Below, piece after piece: positions 11,616-23,096 of a stretch of 64,000 bases of DNA. The notes below the pieces were generated by a model. It saw only the letters and a list, made by a program, of their open reading frames with translations, searched no databases and was not told the DNA's origin. A program made the position numbers and the translations under genes. Position 1 is the stretch's first letter. Every line of letters begins with the position of its first letter. Origin of the DNA: Macrostomum hystrix (Eukaryota; Platyhelminthes; Macrostomidae); contig CATNEN010000014.1 in the NCBI GenBank assembly GCA_950097015.1, positions 744,001 to 808,000 on the forward strand, read 5' to 3'.

Positions 11616-12184
11616 GGTGCATTTCTCAACAATTTATTTTGTAACCGAATCGCTTCGTGGCTGCTAGACGTGGCCCGCAGTTTCTGAGTTGCCTGAAGTG
11701 CAAGGTACGGAATTTCTCTGTTGCACCGATGTCTCCATGCGGGAGTGCCAGGCGCCTTCCCCCTGTCCTGTTCTCGCCAGGCTTTCCCTGCCTCCCAGCC
11801 TTATATTGTGGGCCCGCTACAGCTTTGGCTTTGCAGGTCAGGCAGCTGCAGTTTGGTGACAGCTCTCCCAGCCAATGAGAGAGCGCCTGGGCTAATACTG
11901 GCGTCTTTGGCGGAGCTTAGGGCAAGGGAGGGGCTTCTTGAAAGCAGCGGTGTCAGGGGCTGAAAAGGTATCGTGCAGCATTTTAAAACTGCTTTTGCAG
12001 ACCTTCAGATGAAACTGCAGGACTCCCAACCCCAGTATCCTTATTTTCTTCATGCTTTCGGCGGTGAAGCGATGTGAATCTGCTGTTGTTAGCCTGGTCA
12101 GGACAGCTTGTTGGACCTCGCTTCATGACGCCTCACTACAGCGGCATGAGGTGATTCATTCCGAACATGTTGGGGGTGCGCCAG
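11616..12184. other. Unique spacer without supported gene
   Basis: GC-moderate sequence; short frames on the plus strand show no domain. Confidence 0.4.
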
Positions 12185-12420
12185 GGGTGAGTGGCGAAGC
12201 GGTTAATGCGTTTGCCTCTCGCGCCAAGGTCCCTGAGCTCGATTCCACATTCATTTGGGGCGCAGCCGTGGCGAGTAGGCTTGGGGGCCAACCTCCAAGG
12301 CACAGTGAGAGTGTACACTGCCTGACGATGAGAAAGTCAGGGCAGATGTACACACCTGTGTGCGTGTGTGCTCAGAATTTAGCAAACTGGGAAGAATTGC
12401 CTCCTAATGTTGAGATGTGA
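12185..12420 (+). mobile_element. tRNA-derived SINE, family 1
   Basis: The head resembles a tRNA: an A box near 12191 (GAGTGGCGAAGCGGTTAATG) and a B box near 12233 (GAGCTCGATTCC), about 30 bp apart. A shared body follows (GGCCAACCTCCAAGGCACAG, GTGTACACTGCCTGA, CAGATGTACACACCTGTGTG). A second copy with the same head and body is at 44125-44416 on the minus strand, which shows this is a dispersed family and not a functional tRNA gene. The 26-bp satellite starts directly at its 3' end. Confidence 0.8.
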
Positions 12421-13030
12421 TGTGGAAACCTAATGCTAAGGTGAGATATGGAAACCTAATGCTAAGGTGAGATATGGAAACCTAATGCTAAGGTGAGATG
12501 TGGAAACCTAATGCTAAGGTGAGATATGGAAACCTAATGCTAAGGTGAGATATGGAAACCTAATGCTAAGGTGAGATATGGAAACCTAATGCTAAGGTGA
12601 GATGTGGAAACCTAATGCTAAGGTGGGATATGGAAACCTAATGCTAAGGTGAGATATGGAAACCTAATGCTAAGGTGAGATATGGAAACCTAATGCTAAG
12701 GTGAGATGTGGAAACCTAATGCTAAGGTGAGATATGGAAACCTAATGCTAAGGTGAGATATGGAAACCTAATGCTTAGGTGAGATGTGGAAACCTAATGC
12801 TAAGGTGAGATATGGAAACCTAATGCTAAGGTGAGATATGGAAACCTAATGCTAAGGTGAGATGTGGAAACCTAATGCTAAGGTGAGATATGGAAACCTA
12901 ATGCTAAGGTGAGATATGGAAACCTAATGCTAAGGTGAGATGTGGAAACCTAATGCTAAGGTGAGATGTGGAAACCTAATGCTAAGGTGAGAAGGCTATC
13001 TATCTAGATAGATAGATAGATAGATAGATC
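12421..13030. repeat. 26-bp tandem repeat ending in a (GATA)n microsatellite
   Basis: About 22 copies of GATATGGAAACCTAATGCTA plus AGGTGA, nearly identical, then a short tctatctatc/gatagata run at about 12996-13030. Confidence 0.9.
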
Positions 13031-13539
13031 TTCAGTTTATCCAAGATGCCGGTGATGCCGGGAAGGCCGGTGACGGTCCAGCACAAAGGGATTACAAAGA
13101 CAGGTCCCGAGAGTAAGTCCAGGCTGCGCGGCTGCCGAGTTCCAGCCGCATCAAGGCAATTTCGCTAATAGCGGCCGACTTCGCCTGATTAAATTCTGTC
13201 GGACCCTCCCAGCGGGGTGGAGCGCCGGCATCTGCGCCGCCTCCCGCAGCTGCCAGAAAGCGTCCCCGGGTTGTATTTCATTCGGCTGCCCCCGCAGGCT
13301 ATTGTGGACCAAGGCGTACTGGACTTGTTTACAACACTGAACCAGGCCTGCCTAATGATGGCCCAACAACGGCAGCTCCACCTGGCTAGCCTTTATAGTT
13401 GAATCTGGCGCAACTTGGTGGCGCAGAAACTCTTTTATTGCCTTGCGAGCCCGGCGGCTACGCTGTGGGAGAGTCGGCTCAATGCGGAGGCCACCACGAA
13501 AATGAGTGGCATTTTCCTAGGCCTCACTGCAGTTGCGTG
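13031..13539. other. Unique spacer, possible exon not proven
   Basis: A pyrimidine-rich acceptor-like site (ctgcccccgcag near 13299) precedes an open stretch ending in a stop at 13402, encoding LFTTLNQACLMMAQQRQLHL. It could be a terminal exon, but no partner exon or family is recognisable. Confidence 0.25.
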
Positions 13540-14305
13540 AGGGGAATAGTCTTTGTCAGGGGAATAGCTCCTGAGAGAATAGCTCATAAGGGGTATAGCT
13601 CCCGAGGGAATCGCTCATTAGGGAATAGCTCCTGAGGGAATAGCTCATGAGGGGAATAACTCCGCAGCGAATAGCTCCTGAGGGAATAGCTCCTGATGGA
13701 ATAGCTCCTGAGGGAATAGCTCCAGATGGAATAGCTCCTGAGGGAATAGCTCCTGATGGAATAGCTCCTGAGGGAATAACTCCTGAGGGAATAGCTCCTG
13801 ATGGAATAGTTCCTGAGGGAATAGCTCATGAGGGGAGTAGCTCCTGATGGAATAGCTCCTGAGGGAATAGCTCCTGATGGAATAGTTCCTGAGGGAATAG
13901 CTCATGAGGGGAGTAGCTCCTGAGGGAATAGCTCATGAGGGAATAGCTCCTGAGGGAATAGCTCCTGAGGGAATAGCTCCTGAAGGAATAGCTCCTGAAG
14001 GAATAGCTCCTGAAGGAATAGCTCCTGAGGGAATAGCTCCTGATGGAATAGCTCCTGAGGGAATAGCTCCTGAGGGAATAGCTCCTGAGGGAATAGCTCC
14101 TGAAGGAATAGCTCCTGATGGAATAGTTCCTGAGGGAATAGCTCATGAGGGGAGTAGCTCCTGAGGGAATAGCTCCTGAGGGAATAGCTCCTGAGGGAAT
14201 AGCTCCTGAGGGAATAGCTCCTGAAGGAATAGCTCCTGATGGAATAGTTCCTGAGGGAATAGCTCATGAGGGGAGTAGCTCCTGAGGGAATAGCTCCTGA
14301 GGGCT
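13540..14305. repeat. 15-bp tandem repeat
   Basis: About 50 copies of GGGAATAGCTCCTGA with point variants (GATGGAATAG, CTCATGAGG). Being a multiple of three, it is open in several frames on both strands; none is treated as coding. It abuts the truncated Gypsy pol. Confidence 0.9.
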
Positions 14306-14336
14306 CCTGCTGCACGAGTCATCAGGTGACCTGACG

Positions 14337-15891
14337 GCATTCCTTACTCACCAGGGTCTGTATCGCTACTGCAGGGTGCCGTTCGGCGTTGCTTCGGCAC
14401 CGGCGGCATTCCAGAGGATGCTGGACGACCTGGTGTCTGATCTGCGCGGTGTTGAGCACATCCTGGACGACTTCATCGTCTTCGGAGCAACTGAAGCCGA
14501 GCACAACTCGAGGCTGCGAGCACTGCTGAAGCGATTGGAGGACGCCGGTCTCACTGCCAACAAGGACAAGTGCCAGCTGCGGAGGACTGAGATTGAGTTC
14601 TTTGGCTTCATCTTCTCAGCCGACGGCATGCGACAGTCTGAGAGTCAGACCAAGGCCTTCAGCGAGCTGCGCCCGCCGACCGACAGGAAGGAGCTGCAGG
14701 CGTTCCTGGGATCCGTCAACTATCTGATGCGGTTCGTGCCCAACTTCGCTGAGGTCACGGCGCCACTGCGGCCTCTGCTGAAAAGCGACGCGGTGTTCGA
14801 ATAGTCGACGGAGTGCGAGAAGGCATTCGAGACACTAAAAGCGACAATCTGCAGTCCGCCGGTCCTAGCTCACTTCGACCCAGGGGCCGAGACGATCGTC
14901 ACTAGCGACGCCAGTGCAGAGTCCCTCCCAGGTCCAAGATGGCATCGAGAGGCCGATCGCCTTCGCCGCCCGAGCCCTGACCGACACGGAGAAGCGATAC
15001 GCAGCGAACGAGCGAGAGGCGCTGGCGAGCCTGTGGGCCATGGAGAAGTGGCACTACTACCTGTACGGGCGCCATTTCGAGCTGCGGACCGACCACCAAA
15101 CGCTGCGCCAGCTCCTGCTGGGACCCAGCGGCACCGGACATCGGCCGCTGCACATCCACCGGTGGTGCGACCGGTTTCAACAGTACGACTTCCACGTGCG
15201 ATACCTGCCGGACAACCGCAACTTCGTGGCCGACATGCTGTCAAGGTGAAGCTGCGGGTCCGACATTAACATCATCCAGCTACCGGACACTGCGATGCCT
15301 CCAGTACGGGTTGTTACCCCGCAGCAGCTAGCGATAAACACAGCCGAGGATGCGGTTCGGCGACAGGTGATTCAGCACGTCACAAGCGGCAAGTGGAGCT
15401 CTACACCGGATAGCGAGCTGCAGCCGTACTTCAAGGTCCGCGAGCGCCTCAGCGTCTGGTAGGACGGCGCCTGCCTGGCTTTCCAAGAACGAGCCGTCAT
15501 TCCCCAGCAGCTGCGGCGCGAGCTTCTGGAGGCAGCGCATTCTCGACATCCGGGGGTGGTGCGCACCAAGCAGCAGCTCCGTGAGTTCGCCTGGTGGCCA
15601 AAGATGGACGGACGTCGAGACGTTCGTCCGGGACTGCGGCGCGTGCGAGACAGGGGAGAAGAATTTCAAGCTGCGACCGGCTCCGCTGCAGCCTCTGCCA
15701 TGGCCGACTACACGGACCACAGTTCGGCGATATCTTCACTAGATTTCTGAGGAATCGGGGCATTCAGCACCTGAAGACCAGCCCGTACCGTCCAAGCACC
15801 AACGGCCAGACCGAGAGACTCAACAGGACGCTGATGGACAGCATCCGAGCGGCCAGTGTGGTGAACATTCCGATGCGCTGCAAGACGCGCT
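14337..15891 (+). pseudogene. Ty3/Gypsy-type pol remnant, 5' part
   Basis: The remnant starts inside reverse transcriptase (YCRVPFGVASAPAAFQRML, then the catalytic ILDDFIVFG), followed by the connection (NYLMRFVPNFAEVTAPL), RNase H (TSDASAE; YAANEREALASLWAMEKWHY; FELRTDHQTL), the HHCC zinc finger of integrase (HSRHPGVVRTKQQL, then C..C) and the end of the integrase core (YRPSTNGQTERLNRTLMDSI). Lesions: TAG at 14802, a frameshift near 14920, TAG at 15461, and loss of most of the integrase core near 15700. Gag, protease and the first half of RT are missing. A LINE is inserted at 15891; pol resumes at 20497. Confidence 0.9.
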
Positions 15892-18800
15892 TTCTTTCTT
15901 TCGTTTCCAGGGCGCGCCCGATCCGGAGTACCGATAAGGGCGGGGGCGCTAGAGGCGCCCCATACTGCGCAGGAGCTCGACGACCGCGGCCGGGTTCTCC
16001 ATCAAGTTCTCGGCCGGGATTCCGCGTAGGGCTCGGTGGCGGTCGCCTCTTGGACAGTGGAGGACGACGTGGTCGACACTGTCCACCTCGCCGCAATCGG
16101 GACACAGCGGGGACGCGTCGACACCGAGACGGTAGCGGGTCTTTCTATCGACCATGCTCGCGCCCGCGCGAAGTTGGTTGACCAGGACCTGTTGTTTCCG
16201 CGGCAGACCCTGGGGCGGGCTCCAGAAAGGGCCGACTGCTATGATATCCAGGGCGCGCCGGCAGCGTCGGGTGGCTGCTCTGGCGGCGTCCAACTGGATC
16301 GGGACCTGACTTTGGTCTAGTTTTGCCGCCCTGGCCGCCGCCTGATCGGCGGTCTCGTTGCCGGTAATACCGCAGTGGGCCGGAACCCAGCAGAAGCCAA
16401 TCTTGGTGCCTAGCTCGATCAGGTCCAGAATGAGCTGCCAGCAGTCGGCTGCTACTGAGTCCCTCTGCCTAAGTGGCCCGGCGCTCAGGGTCGTGATGGC
16501 GCTCAGGCTGTCGGTGGCGATGGTGATGTCCGGGGGTCTGTCTGCCGCGGTGTTGCAGAGGCGGAGGCCCTCTCGGATAGCGGTGAGTTCGGCCGTGAAG
16601 CTGCTGCATAGGGCGCCCGCCGCAGACATGCGGGCTGCCTCTGGTGGAAGCCATTGTGCGACTGCTGCTCCCCCGCCGTTTCTGCAACCGTCCTGTACCG
16701 AGCCGTCGGTCCAGATGACGTGCTCCGTGAGACGGGACACGGTTGGTTCGGCGAGGGCGGCGCGAAGTTCTGCTGGCATTTGTCGGGTTGCTTCTTTGGC
16801 GGCCGATGTGTCGAAGCGGACTTCTAGGCTTCTGCTGATGGTCCACGGTGCTGGGCCGATTGCCGTTGGTGCTCTTGGGTGGGCCTCAAGCGTGGTGCTG
16901 CATTCCAGCTCTTGCGCGATGCGGCGCCAGCAGGCGCGGTACGGGCGGTTGGCATCCGAGAGCGCGTCCGGGATGCGTTCCCCGCGCTGGCCGTCGTTGG
17001 CCCGGTTCTTCATTGCGGCTTCGTAGGTCCGGTTTTTGAGTCTTGGTCGCTCGTTCGCGGTTGCTGCTTGGTGCGCTGGGATGTCGGCCGGTAGTCTGAC
17101 CATCCTCTCGCGGAGGTTGCTAGCTCTTTCCGCGGCGATGTGGTGGAGGGGCGGCAGGTTGGCGACGGCCAGCAGTTTGTCCGTCCGAGAGGGCATCACG
17201 CAGCCGGTGATTAGGCGTGCACACGCGTTCTGCTGCCTCTCCACAAGTGCCCGGTTGCTTGGTGCTGCGCTCGTTAACCAAATGGCACTGCCGTAGTCCG
17301 CAATGGAGCGGCAGGTTGCGATGTAGGCTGCGCGCAGTGTTTTCTGGTCGGCGCCTGTTTGTCTGTCTGCGAGCATCTGGATCGGTCGGCGTCTAGCTGC
17401 CATTTTCCGTCTGACATCCTTGGCATGTTCTCCGAAACCGAGGTGGTCGTCGAATTTGACCCCTAGGAAGGTCGGGTTCGCCTCGAACCGCAGTGGGTCT
17501 CCGTTGATGTTGAGGTCGAGTCTTATCTTGCCTCTGTTTTCGGCCGGGGATAAAGTGAAGGTGCTGTAACTGCACTTCGCGGTGCTGAGCTCGACTTTCC
17601 ATCTCTTACACCACCCGGCGATGGCGTCCAGAGCCGGTTGCAGGATGTTCTTGCATTCTTGAAGTTTTTCCTTGGTAGCGAGTATCGCGCTGTCGTCGGC
17701 GTAAAGGCTCACACTCGTGTCCGGTGAAGCGGCGTGGATGGTGTCTGGTAGGTCATTGATGTAAACCAGCCATAGCAGCGGGGCCAGGACGCTGCCTTGT
17801 GGGAGCCCCTCGCGGAAGGTGCGTTCCTTACTGTTGCTGGTGCCTACTCGGACCTTGGCCCTTCTATCCGCCAGAAAGCTGTTGATCCACCTGAGGACAC
17901 AGGGTGGGGTGCCGACCTCTTTAAGTTTCAGGAGGAGGGCTCTCTTCCAGACCCTGTCGTAAGCGCGGGAGAAGTCCAGGAGACCAAGGACAGATCGCAT
18001 CGCTGGGGATCTTTCGAAGCCATCGAAGATTTGTTGTGAGATGCGGGCGATCTGCTCCTCGCATGATCTGCCCTTCCGGAACCCGGCTTGCACTCCACTG
18101 ATCTTGCCGTTGGACTCCAAGAAGTAGCTGAGACGGTGGTAGACCAGTCGTTCCGCGACCTTAGCGATACAGCTGGTGAGGGCGACCGGTCTGTAACTGC
18201 CGAGTTCCTCCGCTGGCTTGCCGCGCTTCGGGATAGGAATTATTGTGGCGCGCCGCCATTGGTGCGGGCATTTTCCGGTCAGCCACGACTTGTTCCCCAG
18301 ATCGAGCAGTCTCTTCTCCGTGGGGCTTGCGAGGTGCTTCAGCATCTCGTTCGTAACCTGATCGTCGCCGGGGCTCTTGCCGGACTTAAGCCCGGTCAGG
18401 ACGTTCTTTAGCTCCGCTGCAGAGAAGGCTGAGCAAAGCCCCTTACGATCGTTGTTGTTACAGCAGGGTGCTTGCATAGCTCTATAGGCCTGGTGGTTGA
18501 TGGAGCGGTCGTCGTGGTCCCGTGGGATCCGTGAGATGCTGGCGTAGAGACTTCAGAACGCTTCTGACTTTTCTCTATCGTTGGTGGCGGTTCTGGGCGA
18601 GCCGCCACGGGTCGGGTCGGCCGGGATCTTGAGCGCCGCGTTCGGTGGGGGTGGTGCTGGGTCGCCGCGCAGAGACCGCATGATAGCGAAGAGGTCAGAG
18701 TTGATGTTCAGCGACGCTGTCTTTTCTTTCCAGAAAGCGGCTTTCTCTCTCTGGATCGTGTTGCGGACGTTCTCGCGGGTCGCTTGGTACGCTTCTAGGT

Positions 18801-20496
18801 CGCTTTTTTCCCTGCTTGTTTCTGCTTGTTTGCGGGCTTGCGCGTTCTCCTTGCAGGCCTTGTCGCAGGCTTCTGTCCAGAAGGGCTTACCGGGGGTGCT
18901 GCGGGCTCCTCTGGGGATGCACTCCAGGGCTGCAGTCAGGATGTTGTCGCTGAGCCTTTGGTGATCGAAGTCCACGCTGGAACCTGACTCGGGTTTGCTC
19001 GGCCTGAGCTTAGCCTCTCGGTTGTCGAGCGATTGTTTGTACGCCTTCCAGTCGGCTTTCTTGAAACACCAGCGCGTCTGGCGATTCCGTTTTCCACTGG
19101 CAGATGTCTTAGTCAGCTCGTAGAGTAGGGGCAGGTGGTCGCTGCCGATACACTCGGTTGTCCGCCAGCTGGGACGGCAGACTGCGGTGAGGTTAGGTGA
19201 GCACCAAGTTAGATCCGGACTGGACTTGCCTCCTGTGGCCGGGTTTGTCCTCGTGTGGGCGGACGGGAGGTTGCAGAGGTGTAGGCTGCGTCGGAGCGCC
19301 CACTGTTCGATGCAATCTCCTCTGTCGTCGTCCGGTTGGTGCTCGTCCCAGCTACCGTGGCCGTTGAAGTCGCCGCCGATGACACCGCGCGTGGTGACCG
19401 GGATGAGGTCCCAGTCGGGCTCCTAGTTGTCTTGTTGCCGCTGGTCGCTGTTTGGTGGTGCGTACACGGAGGTGATGTTAAACTTGCCTTTGCCCTTTGG
19501 AATGATGGTGACTGTGGCCCAGTCCATCGGCCCATCGCTGCTTGTTCGTGGCTCCATGAATGGGATGTCGTTGCGCACCAGTATTAGCACGCCTCCGCGG
19601 CCCGGGGGCGCTGTGTTTTTTCTTGATTTTTTAGTGTTTTGTCCCCTAGTAGCTCTGTTGCCGGTTGCGAGTTCGATCTGCGGTGGTGGCAGTGCGTTGG
19701 CTGTTCTGGTGGCTTCCAATTCGGTGTCCGGGCCCTTGTCCGTGGTTGCTGCCGGGGCCGTTTGCTGATTGTGGTTGTCCTTGTCCCCTTCGCGTTCCGG
19801 CCATGGCTGGTCCCGGTTGATGCAGGCCTGTCTGCCGCTGCGACAACCCTGGCACCAGGTCGTCCTGTCGTTTGGCCAGCGTAGCCGGCATCGCGGTCTG
19901 GCGGTGGCGCGCCGGCGGGGGGGCCGTTTGGAGCTGCTTGCGTCATCTGGGTGTTCTGGAGTCGTGGGCTTCCGCCGTCCTGGCGGTCGTCGTCAGTAGT
20001 GGTGGCGGTGACCTCCGGGGTATGTTCTGGTTTTGGTGCGCCATCCTTGCGGGCCGCGACGCTGTAGCCGTGGGGCGGGATGAAGTTGGCTCCTTGACGC
20101 AATTTCGTCTCCTGGAGGAGGGCAGCGCAAGGTTGGGTTGTCTGAGCCTCTCGGCCAGCTCCGTACGGCGGGCCTGCAGCCCATTACAGTTAAGCTGCAG
20201 GACCAGGAGCTCTGGGCCGGGTCTCTTAACCCTTCTGTGCTGTCTTCTCGGGCGGCTGTTCGTTTTCGGTTCACCAGCCGTGGCGTCTCCGCCCCTGAGA
20301 CGCATCACAAGATTCAGCTCCTCGGACGCGTCCTGATCGGTGGTTTCGTTGGGTCGATCTCCTCGTCTTGCGCAGTATCCCTGAAGGGTGTGACATTTCG
20401 TCGGCAACGGTGGTGTGCCGTCCAGGGGCCCCTCGTGGAGGGAGTCACTTGCCGCGTGGGTATGATGGTACTCACGCACCGGGTCGGCCCGGTCCC
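15892..20496 (-). mobile_element. Non-LTR retrotransposon (LINE) with AP endonuclease, RT and RNase H, inserted in Gypsy
   Basis: Read on the minus strand, endonuclease motifs come first (LLVLQLNCNGL near 20200; RGGVLILVRND and SVYAPPNSD at 19440-19640; GGDFNGHGSWDEHQ; IGSDHLPLLYEL). Reverse transcriptase follows (GSYRPVALTSCIAKVAERLV, LLDFSRAYDRVWK, EGLPQGSVLAPLLW, SLYADDSAIL), then RNase H (IWTDGSVQDG, TAELTAIREGL, ATDSLSAI, WVPAHCGITGNETAD) and a CCHC-like knuckle (CPDCGEVDSVDHVVLHC). The frame 15949-18477 is open for 842 codons. TGA at 18553 and TAG at 19423 interrupt the same frame, and one frameshift separates the first endonuclease segment. The 3' end is a (GAAA)n tail. A perfect 12-bp duplication GCAAGACGCGCT lies at 15880-15891 and 20497-20508. 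RNase H points to the I/Ingi group; the clade is not certain. Confidence 0.92.
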
Positions 20497-20830
20497 GCAA
20501 GACGCGCTGCTGCAGTTCCTTGAGGCTTACCGCAGCACTCCACACGCCCTGACTGAGAAGAGCCCGGCTGAGCTGATGCTTGGCAGGCGATGGCGCACAG
20601 CCCTGTCTCTGCTGGCCCCGTCAAAGGACACCGCGGTTGCGCATAACCGAGATGGCCCAGCGAATCCAAGAGCGCTAGCAGTTGACGGCAGCCTACACGG
20701 ACCAGCGGCGAAGAGCGCGACCGCCGGCACTGCGCGCCGGCGACTGGGTTCGGGTGCGGCGTCCAACACGACGGGGCAAGCTCGGAACGCGGCTCTCGGC
20801 GCCGCTGCTCTTTCTCGCTATCTACTATCT
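20497..20830 (+). pseudogene. Ty3/Gypsy pol remnant, 3' part after the LINE
   Basis: This continues the integrase frame broken at 15891: LLQFLEAYRSTPHALTEKSP and AELMLGRRW, then (after a frameshift) the C-terminal segment GDWVRVRRPTRRGKL. The first 12 bases are the second copy of the LINE target duplication. No LTR is recognisable downstream, so the Gypsy copy is an old fragment. Confidence 0.85.
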
Positions 20831-21009
20831 ATTGCCAGGACCTGCACCGGAGCGGTTACGAAAATTAGATTTCTCGGTAGTTGCACGCACTCTTTTGCAC
20901 TACTTGAGTAGTCTGATTTTTGAACGGCATGGCTGGTTCCAGAAGGTAGTTCCTCTGGATAAAAGCGCTTACCGCGCCCATTGGCCTTCCAGCTGCCTTA
21001 ATCGTTTCC

Positions 21010-21660
21010 GGTGATCTTGTGTGCGTGCTTTCAGCAAGCCAAACAGGTGGACCAGCAGCTCGCTGAGGAGCTCCGCCTCGGTCGCCTTCAGCCCGCCAGC
21101 GGTTCCATCATGCTGAACGCAATCGGCGCTATTCCAAAATCAGATGGCAGCGTCAGGATCATCCACGAGTTTTTGAGCCCTCCGGGATTCTCCGTCAATT
21201 GACAGCTATGAGCAGGAGAAGAGTCTGCGATTCGCCTCAGTCCGAGACCTGGTCAGTAACCTTCGGCTCGGCTCCTTAATCGACAAAGTCGACCTGAAGC
21301 AGGCCTATCGTTCGGTCTCGACCTTCATTCGACTTCTGAAGCGAGGCCTGTCATTTCGTGGCTTCAATGCGAGCGGCTTCTCAGGCCACAGTCTTTGCCG
21401 AGCCGGAGCCAGCGCTGCCTTCGCGTGCGGCCTCTCCTTGGCCGACATTCGCTGCCTCGGACTGCGTCTTGCGCTACTTCTCAGACGACGCCTCGTTTGC
21501 ACGCAGAAGTCGAGCGTCCAGACAGCTTGTCAACTGTCTCGCATTGCAAGGATGTCTGATATTTCTGTGCTTTTTTACTTCGCCTTCCCCTCCTCGCGCT
21601 GCTTTGTGCCACCGACGCTTTGCTGCTTCGCCTTTTTGCTGGGTTGACAGGTTTAATTCG
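21010..21660 (+). pseudogene. DIRS-type element with internal deletion joining RT to tyrosine recombinase
   Basis: The plus strand encodes the start of a DIRS-like reverse transcriptase (IGAIPKSDGSVRIIHEFLSP; SLRFASVRDLVSNLRLGSL; motif A DKVDLKQAYRSV). It then passes abruptly, near 21322, into the C-terminal part of a tyrosine recombinase (LSFRGFNASGFSGHSLCRAG, LADIRCLGLR, then CVLRYFSDD in another frame) with the HxxR box and terminal Tyr region. Stops at 21200-21209 and frameshifts make it inactive. All of RNase H and the rest of RT are lost. The homologous boxes appear in the second element at 23549-24831. Confidence 0.8.
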
Positions 21661-21675
21661 TATTAGAGTCTTGGG

Positions 21676-22110
21676 TTAAGAAGCAATATTCACCTGCTTC
21701 TGAGATAAGCGCCTTTCAATGCGGTGTAAATTCAGGAGAATAGACAGTAGGCAGCTTAGGGTAGTAGGATTTGGTGTCATAGATCTGGTGTTTTGATTGA
21801 AGCTTAAATCTTGTTTAATGGCAGAGCTTGGTTTTAGACCTGCAATTCGAGTGACTTCATTGTTGACCTGATCAATTACAGCTGTGAGACGATCTATCCA
21901 TTTTGTATTGTACTGCACGCTCTTTAGTTTGAGTTCTTCTGTCGCATGCTTAGTGAAAAGTGGCTAGCGTTAGATTGAATTGTTCAGCAAAGACTTGATC
22001 TCTGCGAACATTATTTCTTCCATAGCGAACTTTGCTGCTTTTATTTTCTTTTCCTTCTGATGTTTCTACAGCCCCCATGAACTCTTTTCCAGAATTAGTC
22101 ATATTTTTAT
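21676..22110 (-). pseudogene. rve-type integrase fragment (Polinton/Ginger-like), copy 1
   Basis: Read on the minus strand: a degraded TNSGKEFMGAV near 22100, RYGRNN, FNLTLA, then WIDRLTAVIDQVNNEVTRIA and GLKPSSAIKQ. These are the end of an integrase catalytic core and the region after it. The same segment in better shape is at 41290-41760. Its position about 800 bp from a family-B polymerase fragment suggests one Polinton-like relic. Several stops are present. Confidence 0.6.
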
Positions 22111-22909
22111 TCATATCAGTCGTATATTAAAGGCTATTTTTAGCCCAGGGTTGAATTGCCTTCTCAACCCCAAGCTCTTTCAGCAGTCTTCCCATTTCTT
22201 TACTAGGCGCGTGCAATGCAAAGCGTTACTTTTGGGACAGGAATTCAGAGTACAGCGGGGACGAGAGGCGTACTCCACATGCACTCCCCTCTATTGGTCA
22301 TTGAGCTCAAAATTAGATTTAGGAAGAAATGGGGCTCTAAGCGGTAAATTTTCTCTAACATTCTCTCAATGATGAACCTCAATGCAAACTCTTCACCGTT
22401 TTAATCAACGTTTTCATTTTCCGTCGCAAACTGCAGCACAATCTCGTGAATCTCCTTATTACTCGATACATTACTATTACTCACTAGATTTGAGTTCTCT
22501 ACCAGCATCTGTCCTCCTGCAACAGAGTTTGAGATTTTGTACAAAATACTCTTTCGCTTTCCCTTCAATGCCCAATCAAGACTGAGAAGTATCTTCATGA
22601 GAAGCAAACAAACGAGAAATCAGTACAGAACTCTATCATCGGGTACATCTCAAAGGCGATTGAAGACAAGTTCACTTCGGAGGATGAATTTAAAACATTC
22701 AAGACCTCTATGAGCAACGAGTTAGGCTTAATCTGAATGCCATTGGTGACATGAGTCAGCTAAGAAATGATTTGGAGAATTTGTTCAAACAGCATGTAGC
22801 GAAATTGGGAAAATGAAAGAATAACTCAAAATTTGTTCTTAGGACTTGGATCTCAAACCGATAAACTCTGTAATGAGGCTGCCAGCCGTTTCATCCTGCA
22901 TTTTTCCTA
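22111..22909. other. AT-rich stretch, probable further relic of the Polinton-like element
   Basis: Short frames on both strands (for example KSVQNSIIGYISKAIEDKFT on the plus strand near 22620) look like decayed coding sequence, but I cannot name them. Confidence 0.35.
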
Positions 22910-23085
22910 CACTTTTTGATTTGTTGAGTCGCGTACTTGATCACATTTTTGTGTCTTGAAGGACTCTGGATATTCGGATAGGTCATATAAATATCTGGCT
23001 TAGCATGTCCTGATAGACTTCCTCAGTCTGTATGTTTAGAATTGGGGAGTCAGTGTCAGTGTAAGGAAGTCTTTCTCTTCTTCTA
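22910..23085 (-). pseudogene. Family-B DNA polymerase fragment (Polinton-like)
   Basis: On the minus strand the catalytic motif C is readable as LPYTDTDSPILNIQTEEVYQ followed by DM. After a one-base frameshift comes YDLSEYPES. Tyr-x-Asp-Thr-Asp-Ser followed by a D/E-x-Y-x-D-M stretch and a D-S-x-Y-P box is the arrangement in protein-primed family-B polymerases of Maverick/Polinton elements. Only about 55 codons remain, with a stop, so it is a relic. Confidence 0.6.
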
Positions 23086-23096
23086 CTCTTCCTAAG

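Noticed and set aside
13584..14340. Several SYSLRSY/EGIAPEGIAP-type frames
   Set aside because: Artefacts of the 15-bp satellite.
16036..18411. Plus-strand frames over the LINE (up to 222 codons)
   Set aside because: Shadows of the minus-strand RT/RNase H frame in GC-rich sequence.
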